DNA of 16,682 nt, taken from contig JAPLHM010000146.1 of assembly GCA_026389635.1 (NCBI GenBank), forward strand, positions 1-16,682, read 5' to 3'. The translations under genes and the position numbers were made by a program. The notes under the pieces are model-generated. The model was not told the DNA's origin. It saw nothing but the letters and a program-made list of their open reading frames with translations, and did not search any database. The DNA comes from Chloroflexota bacterium (GTDB lineage Bacteria > Chloroflexota > Dehalococcoidia > GIF9 > UBA5629). Position 1 is the stretch's first letter, and every line of letters starts with the position of its first letter. Shown here piece after piece: positions 1-8,222 of this stretch.

Positions 1-17
1 ACCGGTCAACCAGTATT

Positions 18-863
18 ATGCGAAGAATCCAGTGCCGCACCATAACCGCGACTGTCGCATCCCTTTTCCAGGACGCCTGCATCCATCTGCCGCCCGACGT
101 TGTCACATCTTTGAAGCGCGCCCGCAGGATGGAGAAGTCACCCCTCGGCAAGCAGGCCATTGCTTCTATCCTTGAGAATATCGCCCTGGCGGGCGCCCAC
201 CAGGCGCCGGTGTGCCAGGATACCGGCACAGCCGTAGTTTTCCTGGAGATCGGCCAGGACGTCCGGATCAGCGGCGGCGACCTCACCGCTGCAGTCAACC
301 AGGGGGTTAAGCGGGGATATGAAGGTGGTTACCTGCGCAAGTCGATGGTGAGCAGGCCGTTTTCAGCCCGGGAAAATACGGGTGACAACACACCGGCCGT
401 CATACATACAGAGATCGTGCCGGGCGGGAACCTGAGGATGAGCGTCCTGCCCAAGGGCGGCGGGGCCGAAAACTGCTCCCGCTTCACGGCGCTGCCCCCT
501 TCCCGCGGTCACGAAGGCATAATCGAGTACGTGGTTGACCTGGTGGACGATTGCGGCTGCAATGCCTGCCCACCGCTCATAATAGGCATCGGCATAGGCG
601 GCACCGCCGAGCAGACCATGCTGCTGGCCAAGAAATCGCTGCTTCGCAGGACCGGGGCATATAATGCGGACCCGGAGATAAAAGGGCTGGAGAAGCAGAT
701 ACTGGCCGCAGTGAATAGCCTGGGCATCGGCCCCATGGGATACGGGGGCAACGTAACCGCCCTGGCCGTGCATATCGAGGTATTCCCGGCCCATATAGCC
801 AGCCTGCCGCTGGCGGTCAATCTGCAGTGCTGGTGTTCGCGGCACAGGGAAGCTCTGCTATAG
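18..863 (+). CDS. Class I fumarate hydratase, alpha (N-terminal) subunit
   Basis: This is probably the iron-sulfur subunit of a two-subunit class I fumarase, which interconverts fumarate and malate in the cytoplasm. The 281 residues match the family's usual alpha-subunit length. Visible motifs are CQDTG (66-70), the KGGGAEN loop (146-152), NACPP (182-186) and NLQC near the C-terminus (268-271). C66, C184 and C271 are the expected ligands of the [4Fe-4S] cluster. The protein starts MRRI, like relatives, so ATG 18 is a good start. However, the frame stays open to the window edge and no ribosome-binding site is visible in the 17 bases before it. The beta subunit follows 2 nt after the stop, so the two are surely co-transcribed. 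L-tartrate dehydratase subunit TtdA is the main alternative, because sequence alone separates the two poorly. Confidence 0.9.
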   Translation: MRRIQCRTITATVASLFQDACIHLPPDVVTSLKRARRMEKSPLGKQAIASILENIALAGAHQAPVCQDTGTAVVFLEIGQDVRISGGDLTAAVNQGVKRGYEGGYLRKSMVSRPFSARENTGDNTPAVIHTEIVPGGNLRMSVLPKGGGAENCSRFTALPPSRGHEGIIEYVVDLVDDCGCNACPPLIIGIGIGGTAEQTMLLAKKSLLRRTGAYNADPEIKGLEKQILAAVNSLGIGPMGYGGNVTALAVHIEVFPAHIASLPLAVNLQCWCSRHREALL

Positions 864-865
864 AC

Positions 866-1420
866 ATGAAAATAAAACGCATTGCCCTGCCTGTCTCAGC
901 TAAAGACATCCGGTCATTGAGATGCGGGGATAGCGTGCTGTTAACAGGCGCCCTGCTGACCGCCCGCGACGCCTCACATAAAAGGATGGCGGAAGCCCTG
1001 GCCAGAGGGGTGGAGCCGCCGTTTGACCTGGACGGGCAGACAATATACTACACAGGGCCGACGCCGGCCAGGCCCGGCCGCATCATCGGCTCAGCCGGCC
1101 CCACCACGGGCAGCCGCATGGACAAGTACACTCCCATCCTGCTGGAACAGGGCTTGAAATGCATGATCGGCAAGGGCAGGAGGTCGGCGGAGGTCAGGCA
1201 AGAGATGCTGAAGCACCGGGCAGTATACCTGGCAGCCACAGGTGGCGCCGGTGCGCTGCTTTCGCGTTCAATCAAGAGGATCGACCCGGTGGCATATCCC
1301 GAACTGGGAACGGAGGCGGTATTCCGGCTGGAGGTCGAAGACTTCCCTGCCGTGGTCATCAATGACATCTACGGCGGAGACCTTTACGAGATGGGCAAAG
1401 CCGCTTACAGGAAAAGGTAA
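866..1420 (+). CDS. Class I fumarate hydratase, beta (C-terminal) subunit
   Basis: This is the 184-residue partner of the upstream alpha subunit. It supplies the second half of the active site of class I fumarase (or tartrate dehydratase). It shows the family's ARDASHKR segment (33-40), TGPTPARPG (63-71), GPTTGSRMD (78-86) and a glycine-rich GGAGA (126-130). An upstream in-frame ATG at 827 would overlap the alpha gene by 37 nt and add 13 residues unlike the family. ATG 866 gives the usual MKIKRIALPV start and has AGGGAAG at 846-852, so I use 866. The gene converges on the NUDIX gene with just 4 bp between the two stop codons and no hairpin terminator visible between them. Confidence 0.9.
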   Translation: MKIKRIALPVSAKDIRSLRCGDSVLLTGALLTARDASHKRMAEALARGVEPPFDLDGQTIYYTGPTPARPGRIIGSAGPTTGSRMDKYTPILLEQGLKCMIGKGRRSAEVRQEMLKHRAVYLAATGGAGALLSRSIKRIDPVAYPELGTEAVFRLEVEDFPAVVINDIYGGDLYEMGKAAYRKR

Positions 1421-1424
1421 CCTG

Positions 1425-1955
1425 TTACGGCAGCATTGAAAGATATTTGAGCAGCCCGGCGACACTTTTGGCGTCGCATATCTCGCCGCTGTCTATCATG
1501 CCGGCTATCTTTGCGATAGGTACCCTCACAACCTCGATCTCGTCGGTGTCTTCGGCTATTATGCGGCTTTCCTTTAATCCCGTGGCCAAGAACGCGTAGA
1601 TAAACTCGGTGCAATACCCGGGAGCCGAATAAAAGCCTGCCAGCCTGACTACTTTTTCCGGACGGTAGCCGATCTCCTCCTGCAGCTCGCGCCCGACGCA
1701 TTCCTCCGGGCTCTCGCCTTCCTCAATAACGCCTGCCGGTATTTCCAGGAGATCTTTACCTGTGGGTGTCCTGCACTGCCGTACCATAATGACGTTGTCC
1801 CGGTCATCCAGCACAACGGCGGCAATGCAGTCCCTGTGCTCTACGATCTCCCGGGAGACGGTTTCACCCGTGCTCTTCTCAACAGTGTTTGTGCTCAGCT
1901 TAACTACTCTGCCCTCGAAAATCGTCCGGGAGGACAGTATCTTCTCACTGCTCAT
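1425..1955 (-). CDS. NUDIX hydrolase, ADP-ribose pyrophosphatase type
   Basis: This is a 176-residue NUDIX hydrolase that probably splits ADP-ribose into AMP and ribose-5-phosphate. The NUDIX box is complete at residues 75-97 (G-x5-E-x7-RELQEEIG). It is preceded by LEIPAG and followed by SAPGYCTE, the wording typical of ADP-ribose pyrophosphatases. The open frame extends to 1997, but ATG 1955 is the better start. There the ATG overlaps the TGA of the upstream acetyltransferase gene (ATGA) and a GGTGGG element lies just before it. Residues upstream of this ATG are Gly/Ala-rich and unlike the family. It is the last gene of the long nuo-nadK operon. Other NUDIX substrates (sugar-nucleotides, GDP-mannose) cannot be excluded. 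Confidence 0.87.
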   Translation of the reverse strand: MSSEKILSSRTIFEGRVVKLSTNTVEKSTGETVSREIVEHRDCIAAVVLDDRDNVIMVRQCRTPTGKDLLEIPAGVIEEGESPEECVGRELQEEIGYRPEKVVRLAGFYSAPGYCTEFIYAFLATGLKESRIIAEDTDEIEVVRVPIAKIAGMIDSGEICDAKSVAGLLKYLSMLP

Positions 1956-2419
1956 TGGCCCACCGGCACATCCAGCACCAGCGCCACCTCGTCGCAATCG
2001 GGAAACTTGGGGCAGCTATAGCACTCGGCCCAGATCTTGCGCGGCAGCTCCGTCTTCTCAACCAGTTTGAACCCCTGCCTCTGAAAAAAGCCCGCCTTGT
2101 AGGTCAGGCAAAATATGCGCGGTATGCCCAGCGACCTGGCTTCTTCAACACAGGCTTTGATCAGGGCTGCGCCCATGCCGCTCTTGTGCCGGGTCTCGTC
2201 AACCGCCAGCGCCTTCACCTCGGCCAGGTCGGCCCAACTGATGTGCAGCGCGCCACAGGCCATAACGCCGCCGCCGCTATCGCGTATGACGAAATAGTCC
2301 CGCAGGTTTTCATATATCTCACTCAGCGCGCGGGGCAGCATCTCACCCTTGCCGGCGAATCTATTGACCAGCTCGTGCATCTTTTTGACATCATTGATTG
2401 TCGCTTTCTCTACTTTCAT
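1952..2419 (-). CDS. GNAT-family N-acetyltransferase, N-acetylglutamate-synthase-like
   Basis: This is a 155-residue single-domain GNAT acetyltransferase. It should transfer acetyl from acetyl-CoA to an amine. The acetyl-CoA-binding stretch is visible around residues 71-87 (LAVDETRHKSGMG), and a FFQRQGF segment follows at 111-117. The C-terminal part carries ELPRKIW and then Cys133, Cys136 and Cys142 in a CYSCPKFPDC pattern. I associate that pattern with stand-alone N-acetylglutamate synthase (ArgA-like) proteins of clostridia and deltaproteobacteria, so glutamate acetylation for arginine synthesis is a reasonable but unproven guess. The three cysteines could bind a metal. Its ATG overlaps the NAD kinase stop (ATGA), with AGGAAAG a few bases upstream, so translation is probably coupled. 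Confidence 0.83.
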   Translation of the reverse strand: MKVEKATINDVKKMHELVNRFAGKGEMLPRALSEIYENLRDYFVIRDSGGGVMACGALHISWADLAEVKALAVDETRHKSGMGAALIKACVEEARSLGIPRIFCLTYKAGFFQRQGFKLVEKTELPRKIWAECYSCPKFPDCDEVALVLDVPVGQ

Positions 2420-3264
2420 AACATCTTTCCTTTCAGCTTGGACACAAGTGTCTGATAAAAACTGTCCCTCGACCGCAGACGCAGAAATCTAACGGTCGGC
2501 TCCGCCAGGCACACTTCAACTACATCGCCGCTTTTCAATTGCTCCTCCACCTGCCCGTCCATGCTTATCATCGCATCGTGGTTGGTAAAGACCCTGAGTT
2601 TTAGTTTTGTGGACGGCGCCAGCACTACGGCTTTAGCCATATTCAAATGGGGGCAGACCGCCTTCATCAGGATGTCGCGCGACTCCGGGTACAGGATAGG
2701 TCCGCTGGCAGCCATCGAGTAGCCTGTGCTGCCGGTGGCTGTGGACATTATGACAGCATCGGCGCGGTAGGTTGTAAATACCTGATTATTGATAGTCACT
2801 TCAACGTTTACCAGGCGCAGGTGCCTGCCGCGCCCGATCACCACGTCGTTAAGGGCATGGTACGTATTGCCGGAGGACCTGACAACTGCCTGCAGGACGG
2901 CCCTCTGCTCGATCCAGCCCGCGCCGCCGATTATCTCAACCAGCCTGTCCCTGGCGTCCTCAGCCTCCAGCTCGGTCATAAAACCCAGGTTGCCGAAATT
3001 CACGCCCACGATGGGTATCTCAAGCGGGAAGATTATTCTGGCTGCGCGCAGTATGGTACCGTCGCCGCCGACGCTGATGACAAGGTCAGATCCGGCCAGT
3101 GAGCTGCGTGCCTCGCCCTCGTCCCAGGACGAGTGTATCCAGCACCGGATACCCTTGCCCTGCAGAAACCCCTCGATATCGCGGGCGAAGCGTTCCGATT
3201 TCTCGACCTTGGGATGATATAAAATGCCTGCTCTTTTCACAGAGCAGCAGACTATCACAAGCAT
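2416..3264 (-). CDS. nadK: NAD kinase
   Basis: NAD kinase phosphorylates NAD to NADP in the cytoplasm. The 282-residue protein has the signature GGDGT at 66-70, with the catalytic Asp at 68. It also has FGNLGF (90-95), the LND pair at 138-140 and the conserved ATGSTGYSMAASGPI block (176-190). ATG 3264 gives an N-terminus of MLVIVCCSVKRAGILYHPK. Relatives usually begin at the KRAGILYHPK part, so GTG 3240 (Val9) is a real alternative. Neither start has a strong ribosome-binding site. The gene lies 36 nt after nuoN on the same strand and overlaps the next gene by 4 nt, so it is probably transcribed with the nuo genes. A 14-bp palindrome sits in the gap just upstream. Confidence 0.95.
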   Translation of the reverse strand: MLVIVCCSVKRAGILYHPKVEKSERFARDIEGFLQGKGIRCWIHSSWDEGEARSSLAGSDLVISVGGDGTILRAARIIFPLEIPIVGVNFGNLGFMTELEAEDARDRLVEIIGGAGWIEQRAVLQAVVRSSGNTYHALNDVVIGRGRHLRLVNVEVTINNQVFTTYRADAVIMSTATGSTGYSMAASGPILYPESRDILMKAVCPHLNMAKAVVLAPSTKLKLRVFTNHDAMISMDGQVEEQLKSGDVVEVCLAEPTVRFLRLRSRDSFYQTLVSKLKGKML

Positions 3265-3271
3265 TTAGCAG

Positions 3272-3285
3272 TGTCAAATATGACA
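3272..3285. repeat. Short palindrome upstream of nadK
   Basis: TGTCA-AATA-TGACA is a perfect inverted repeat with 5-bp arms and a 4-nt centre. It lies in the 36-nt gap between the nuoN stop and the nadK start. It could be an operator half-site pair or a small hairpin in the transcript. There is no T-run, so it is not an intrinsic terminator. Chance occurrence is possible at this length. Confidence 0.5.
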
Positions 3286-3300
3286 GAGAGCGCGCCCGGC

Positions 3301-4770
3301 CTACAGTCCGAAAAGCACCGAGGCATTCTGGGCCAGCGCAATGAAGGCGCCGGGCAGCACGCCGATGATGACGACAGGGATGCAGCACAGGGCAAGGGCC
3401 AGCCACTCGGGCCAGGACGAGGTAACTTTATCCGCTGAGGCCGGCTCGCCCATCCACATGAACTTGACCACCTTGAAATAGTAATAGGCGGAGATACAGC
3501 TGTTGATCACCGCCACGATAACAAGCCACAAAAGGCCCTGGTCGACAGCGCCGCTGAATATGTAGATCTTGGCTATCAGGCCTGCCGTGGGAGGCAGCCC
3601 TGTGAGGGAGACCATGCAGAGTGTCAGGGCCACTGCCAGCAGGGGGGCGCGCTTGCCCATGCCTGTGTAGTCCGCTATCTCATCGCTTTTGATCTTGTTG
3701 GAGATGGCAATGATGGCGATGAAGGCTCCTAAATTTGTCAGTGTATAGCTCAACAGGAAGAATAGCAGTCCGCTGCGCAGGGTGCTGTCCCCCTGTGACC
3801 CCATCCCTATGGCGGCCAGTCCGACCATGAGGTAACCGGCCTGGGCTATGCTGGAATATCCCAGCATTCTCTTTATATTGGTCTGGAGCAGGGCCATCAG
3901 GTTGCCCGCCGTCATAGTAACGGCAGCCAGCACGGCGATGATTACGGCCCAATCGGTGTGAAGCCAGGCAGGCATGCCGAAAGCAGTCATAAGGACACGC
4001 GCGATGACGGCAAACCCCGCCGCCTTGCTGGCCACTGAAAGGTAGGCCGTGATGGGGGTTGGGGCGCCCTCGTAAACATCCGGCACCCACATCTGGAAGG
4101 GCACGCTGGCTATCTTGAAGCCGAACCCGGTTATGAGTAAGACCAGGCCCACCAGCAGGGCGGGCACGCTCACAAGGTTGACGGCCGGCATACCCTTCAT
4201 ATAGTCGGCGATGCAGGTCAGGCAGGTATTGCCCGTCATGCCGAATACCAGAGCCATGCCGTAGAGCAGGACAGCCGAAGCAACCGAACCCAGGATAAGG
4301 TACTTCAGCCCGGCTTCACTGGACTTCTTATCCTTGAGGAAGCTGACTAATACATAGAGGGAAATACTGCTCAACTCCAGGGCAATATAGATGGTTATCA
4401 GGTTGATGGCAGAAACGAGCAGCATCAGCCCGATGGCGGACAGCATCAGCAGCGCGTAGAACTCGCCCTGGAACCTTTGGAATTTGGCAACATATTTATG
4501 GGAGGCCATAATAACCAGCACCGTGGCCGCCAGAATGAGCAGTCTGAAGAAGAGGCCGAATTGATCTATGGCAATAGTGCGGTAAAAAGCCTCCGTAGCC
4601 TGGCTGCCCCACAGCATAAGCACGAAGAAAGCTGAGAGCAGCGCCCCGGCAACAGCAATAAACGGCAGCGCCTTCTTGTTGGCGATGAACAGGTCCAGCA
4701 TGATGATAAGCAGGGCAAAGCACAGCAGGCTTATCTCCGGCGCGATATATTTAATCTGATCCATTATCAT
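3301..4770 (-). CDS. nuoN: Complex I membrane subunit NuoN (antiporter-like)
   Basis: This is an antiporter-like proton-pumping subunit of complex I, a hydrophobic inner-membrane protein of 489 residues, as usual for the family (about 14 transmembrane helices expected). The functional residues are present: Glu132 in ALELSS, Lys219 in GFGFKIASVPFQMW, and Lys249 in SVASKAAGF. These align with Glu133, Lys217 and Lys247 of E. coli NuoN by motif. The start may be ATG 4770 or the second in-frame ATG at 4764; no clear Shine-Dalgarno sequence is seen before either. It is the last Nuo subunit of the operon, 30 nt after nuoM and 36 nt before nadK. Confidence 0.97.
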   Translation of the reverse strand: MIMDQIKYIAPEISLLCFALLIIMLDLFIANKKALPFIAVAGALLSAFFVLMLWGSQATEAFYRTIAIDQFGLFFRLLILAATVLVIMASHKYVAKFQRFQGEFYALLMLSAIGLMLLVSAINLITIYIALELSSISLYVLVSFLKDKKSSEAGLKYLILGSVASAVLLYGMALVFGMTGNTCLTCIADYMKGMPAVNLVSVPALLVGLVLLITGFGFKIASVPFQMWVPDVYEGAPTPITAYLSVASKAAGFAVIARVLMTAFGMPAWLHTDWAVIIAVLAAVTMTAGNLMALLQTNIKRMLGYSSIAQAGYLMVGLAAIGMGSQGDSTLRSGLLFFLLSYTLTNLGAFIAIIAISNKIKSDEIADYTGMGKRAPLLAVALTLCMVSLTGLPPTAGLIAKIYIFSGAVDQGLLWLVIVAVINSCISAYYYFKVVKFMWMGEPASADKVTSSWPEWLALALCCIPVVIIGVLPGAFIALAQNASVLFGL

Positions 4771-4800
4771 CTGTCTAAACCATCAGCAAGACCCATATAT

Positions 4801-6294
4801 TTAGATGCCTATCAGCCTGGCAATAGGCGCTATTCCCATATTTATGACATTGGTCAGTACGGCGGGGTAAATGCCGACCGCCATAATGACCGCCACGAAG
4901 GAGAAGGTGCATATCATTTCGACCCTGTCGGCGTCGCCCACGCCTTTGTACTTATCCAGCGGGTAACCGTAGAAGACCCTCTGCAGCATCCAGAGGATGT
5001 AGCCGGAGGTGATAACGATGCCCAGCACCGCTATAAGTGTAAATACCTGCATCCCGCCGGTCACCGTGCTGGTGAAGCTGCCGGCGAATGTTATGAATTC
5101 AGCCACAAACCCGGCGGTGCCCGGCAGGCCCAGGGAAGCCAGCCCTGCAATGCTGAAAACAACCACTATGACCGGCATCTGGCGAGCCAGGCCGCTCAAA
5201 TTATTCAGGTCGCGGGTATGGGTCTTTTCATATACCAGGCCCACCATGGCGAAGAGCAGGCCGGTGATCACGCCGTGGCTGAACATCTGCAGGCTGGCGC
5301 CCACCAGGCTGACCTGGTCCAGGGCAAAGATGCCCAGCAGCACGTAGCCCATGTGGCTGACGCTGCTGTAGGCGATCAGCCTTTTAAGGTCGGTTTGCCT
5401 GATGGTTACAGCCGCCCCGTAGATAACGCCGATAACGGCCAGCGTGAGCATGACGGGGGCGTACTGCACAGCCACCTGGGGCAGCATGCTTACACAGACA
5501 CGGATCATGCCGTAGCCGCCCATCTTGAGCAGTGCGCCCGCCAGTATCACGCTAGCAGCCGTGGGCGCATTGGTATGGGCGTCGGGCAGCCAGGTATGCA
5601 GGGGGAAAACCGGCAGCTTGATGGCGAATCCAACGATCAGCAGGAAGAAGAGCACTGAGAGCGGTATGAAGGACGAGGCGATCTGTATACCTGCCAGGGC
5701 CGTCATATCAAAGGTGTGTGCGATGAAGTAAACGCAAAGTATGCCGGCCAGCATAAAGGCGCTGCCGACCAGGGTAAAGATGAGGTACTTGTAGGCGGCA
5801 TATTCCTTGCGCCCGCTTCCCCAGATAGAGATAAGGAAGAACATGGGTATCAGTTCCAGCTCCCAGAAAAGGAAGAAGAGGATGAGGTCCAGCGAGCAGA
5901 AAACGCCTAATATGCTGCTTTCCAGCAGCAGTATCCACATGAAATACTGCCTCGGCTGAAGCTGTATCTTCCAGGAGACCAGCACCGATACCACTCCCAG
6001 GAAGGTCATAAGTATGACAAGTGGCAGGCTGAGGCCGTCGACTCCCAGGTGATAGAACGAATTGATGGCCGGTATCCAGGGCGCCTTCTCGACGAACTGC
6101 ATCTGCCCGATAGCGGATGCCGACCTGTCGAACATGATAAAGACCGCAATCGACAGTACAAAAGAGGCCATGGCCGCCGCCAGGGCAATCCACTTGACCG
6201 TCTTCTGCCCCGGCCGCGGTATGAGGGCAAGCACGATTATACCGATAACCGGCAGAAAAACGATCCAGCTCAACAAATTCAGATTCAAAACCAT
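4801..6294 (-). CDS. nuoM: Complex I membrane subunit NuoM (antiporter-like)
   Basis: This is the second antiporter-like proton-pumping subunit, 497 residues and very hydrophobic throughout. The key pair of the pumping channel is intact: Glu145 in FWELELIPMFFL and Lys226 in GFAIKLPVFPLHTWLPDAH. Lys257 follows in GALLKMGGYGMIR. The start ATG 6294 lies 5 nt after the nuoL stop. On the message the ribosome-binding site GAGG overlaps the TGA stop of nuoL, leaving only about 3 nt to the ATG. That arrangement is tight but typical of translational coupling. Confidence 0.97.
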   Translation of the reverse strand: MVLNLNLLSWIVFLPVIGIIVLALIPRPGQKTVKWIALAAAMASFVLSIAVFIMFDRSASAIGQMQFVEKAPWIPAINSFYHLGVDGLSLPLVILMTFLGVVSVLVSWKIQLQPRQYFMWILLLESSILGVFCSLDLILFFLFWELELIPMFFLISIWGSGRKEYAAYKYLIFTLVGSAFMLAGILCVYFIAHTFDMTALAGIQIASSFIPLSVLFFLLIVGFAIKLPVFPLHTWLPDAHTNAPTAASVILAGALLKMGGYGMIRVCVSMLPQVAVQYAPVMLTLAVIGVIYGAAVTIRQTDLKRLIAYSSVSHMGYVLLGIFALDQVSLVGASLQMFSHGVITGLLFAMVGLVYEKTHTRDLNNLSGLARQMPVIVVVFSIAGLASLGLPGTAGFVAEFITFAGSFTSTVTGGMQVFTLIAVLGIVITSGYILWMLQRVFYGYPLDKYKGVGDADRVEMICTFSFVAVIMAVGIYPAVLTNVINMGIAPIARLIGI

Positions 6295-6299
6295 TTACC

Positions 6300-8222
6300 T
6301 CAGCCGAATAAATACAAACATGCAACTATGGCTATAGCGCCGATTGCAATGCTGATTACGTATAATTGCGTCTGCCCCGTCTGTAACCTGCGCAGCATCC
6401 CGCCGGCTGCGGCAGTGCCCTGCGCGGTCCCGTTTACGGTGCCGTCCACTACGCTGGAGTCGAACATGGCCATCCACTTGAAAATTCCGTTGTATAAAAT
6501 AGTCTTGACGATGACGTTTTCGTAGAGCTCATCCATCCAGTATTTGCGTGACAGCATTATGTAAATAGGCTTAAATGCCATGCCCACCTTTGCGGGTGAA
6601 ATCCATTTAGCGCAGTACATGCTGTATGCCAGCATAATGCCGAGTATAGCAACCGCCAGCGATATCAGCGGCAATGGGTGAGTCAGGATCCCGAAGAAAC
6701 CAGCGAAGAAACTGATATCTTTGGCTTCCCCCTCGCCCATGAACTGGTTGAACAGTCCCGTCACGTTTATCCATCCGGCGCAGACCGCCAGAATGGCCAG
6801 TATAACCAGCGGGATGACCATAACCCAGGGTGACTCGTGCGGCCCTTTTGAATGCTCGTCGCCGTGCCCGCCGTGCTCGGGCTGTGCCCCACCCTTGTAG
6901 TCCCCGTGAAAGGTCATGAATACAGCCCTGAACATGTAGAAAGCCGTCATGAAAACGGTCACAATGCACAGTCCGAATAATACCGGCTGCTTGTCGATAA
7001 TCGAAACCAGTATCTCGTCCTTGCTCCAGAACCCGGCCAGCGGCCAGATGCCTGCCAGGCTGAGTGAACCGATGAGGAATGTGACATAGGTCCAGGGCAT
7101 GACCTTGCGCAGCCCGCCCATCAGCCTCATGTCGAAGGTGCCCGTGCCGTGGTTAACGCTGCCCGATCCTAAGAACAACAGCGCCTTGAAGAACGCGTGT
7201 GTGAAAAGGTGGAAGATGCCGATGGCCACGCTGCCCACGCCCAGGCCCACCATCATGAAACCAAGCTGGCTGATGGTGGAGTAGGCCAGCACCCGCTTGA
7301 TATCATTCATAACCAGGCCCATGGTGGCGGCGAAAATTGCTGTGAAGGCGCCGATGATGCCGACCGTCAGCATGGCGTCAGGGGAATGCTCAAAGATGGG
7401 GTAGAAGCGGGCGACTAAAAATACGCCGGCTGCCACCATGGTGGCGGCATGTATGAGGGCGCTCACCGGTGTGGGACCTTCCATGGCGTCCGGCAGCCAG
7501 ACATGCAGGGGGAACTGGGCTGATTTGCCGGCCGCGCCGGAGAAGATGCCGATGGCCACCCAGGTCAGCGTGGCGCCCGCCAGCGCGCCCGTCGCAACTA
7601 TCTTGTAGAGCGTCTCGGTATCGAACGTGCCGGTCTGGGCATAGAGTATCAATATGGCAGCCAGGAAACCGAAATCTCCCAGCCGTGTCACGATAAATGC
7701 TTTCTTGGCTGCGTTGGCCGCCGACGGCTTGAGGAACCAGAAGCCGATCAGCAGGTATGAGCCCAGCCCCACCCCCTCCCAGAAGACGAACATGAAGAGG
7801 ATGTTATCGGCCAGCACCAGGCCCAGCATGCAGGCAGTGAAGAGGGACATGAAGGCATAATATCTGAGGTAACCGGGGTCACCCTTCATGTAGCCCTGCG
7901 AATAAATCTGCACCATCAGGCTGACAAAGGTGACCACCACCACCATCACGGCGGTCAGCGAATCAACCAGCACGCCGATGTGTATATTCAGGTTTCCCAT
8001 CACAGCCCACTCGATATCGTCCACGGGCAGCATATTGCCCGGGGCGGCTATGACCGCGCCGAGCAACCACAGCGACAGCGCGCAGGATATGCCGACCGCG
8101 CCGATGGTGATATACCCGCCTATCTGCGGCCGTTTATTCAGGAAAGGCCTCAGCACCAGCCCGATAAACAGGAAAGACAGGAAGGGTATTAAGAAAATAA
8201 GCCAGGGAACCTGTGTCGGCAT
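6300..8222 (-). CDS. nuoL: Complex I membrane subunit NuoL (antiporter-like, distal)
   Basis: This is the largest antiporter-like subunit, at the distal end of the membrane arm, 640 residues (E. coli about 613). The conserved channel residues are in place: Glu149 in FWEGVGLGSYLLIGFW, Lys233 in AGKSAQFPLHVWLPDAMEG, Lys346 in THAFFKALLFLGSGS, and Lys401 in GFWSKDEIL. The C-terminal third is long enough for the lateral helix and final transmembrane anchor, including a Gly/Thr-rich VDGTVNGTAQGT stretch before the last hydrophobic segment. A His/Gly-rich soluble loop (roughly residues 435-465) separates membrane segments. Its ATG shares one base with the stop of the small upstream gene (TAATG), with AGGAAAC just before. 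Confidence 0.98.
   Translation of the reverse strand: MPTQVPWLIFLIPFLSFLFIGLVLRPFLNKRPQIGGYITIGAVGISCALSLWLLGAVIAAPGNMLPVDDIEWAVMGNLNIHIGVLVDSLTAVMVVVVTFVSLMVQIYSQGYMKGDPGYLRYYAFMSLFTACMLGLVLADNILFMFVFWEGVGLGSYLLIGFWFLKPSAANAAKKAFIVTRLGDFGFLAAILILYAQTGTFDTETLYKIVATGALAGATLTWVAIGIFSGAAGKSAQFPLHVWLPDAMEGPTPVSALIHAATMVAAGVFLVARFYPIFEHSPDAMLTVGIIGAFTAIFAATMGLVMNDIKRVLAYSTISQLGFMMVGLGVGSVAIGIFHLFTHAFFKALLFLGSGSVNHGTGTFDMRLMGGLRKVMPWTYVTFLIGSLSLAGIWPLAGFWSKDEILVSIIDKQPVLFGLCIVTVFMTAFYMFRAVFMTFHGDYKGGAQPEHGGHGDEHSKGPHESPWVMVIPLVILAILAVCAGWINVTGLFNQFMGEGEAKDISFFAGFFGILTHPLPLISLAVAILGIMLAYSMYCAKWISPAKVGMAFKPIYIMLSRKYWMDELYENVIVKTILYNGIFKWMAMFDSSVVDGTVNGTAQGTAAAGGMLRRLQTGQTQLYVISIAIGAIAIVACLYLFG

Noticed and set aside
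363..845. 160-codon open frame on the minus strand opposite the fumarase alpha gene
   Set aside because: It lies wholly inside a well-supported gene, and its translation has no recognisable family or motif. It is a by-product of high G+C codon bias.
827..865. Upstream ATG for the fumarase beta subunit
   Set aside because: It would overlap the alpha gene by 37 nt and add residues not seen in the family. ATG 866 has a better ribosome-binding site.
1405..1701. Arg-rich minus-strand frame overlapping the NUDIX gene
   Set aside because: It is an alternative frame of the NUDIX gene, whose catalytic box is perfect in the chosen frame.
5218..5658. 146-codon plus-strand frame opposite nuoM, rich in His, Gln and Glu
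   Set aside because: It is the antisense reading of hydrophobic codons in nuoM. That composition is typical of such shadows, and no start signal or domain is seen.
6049..6525. 158-codon plus-strand frame across the nuoL-nuoM junction
   Set aside because: Both real genes are strongly supported by motifs, and this frame has no domain or ribosome-binding site.
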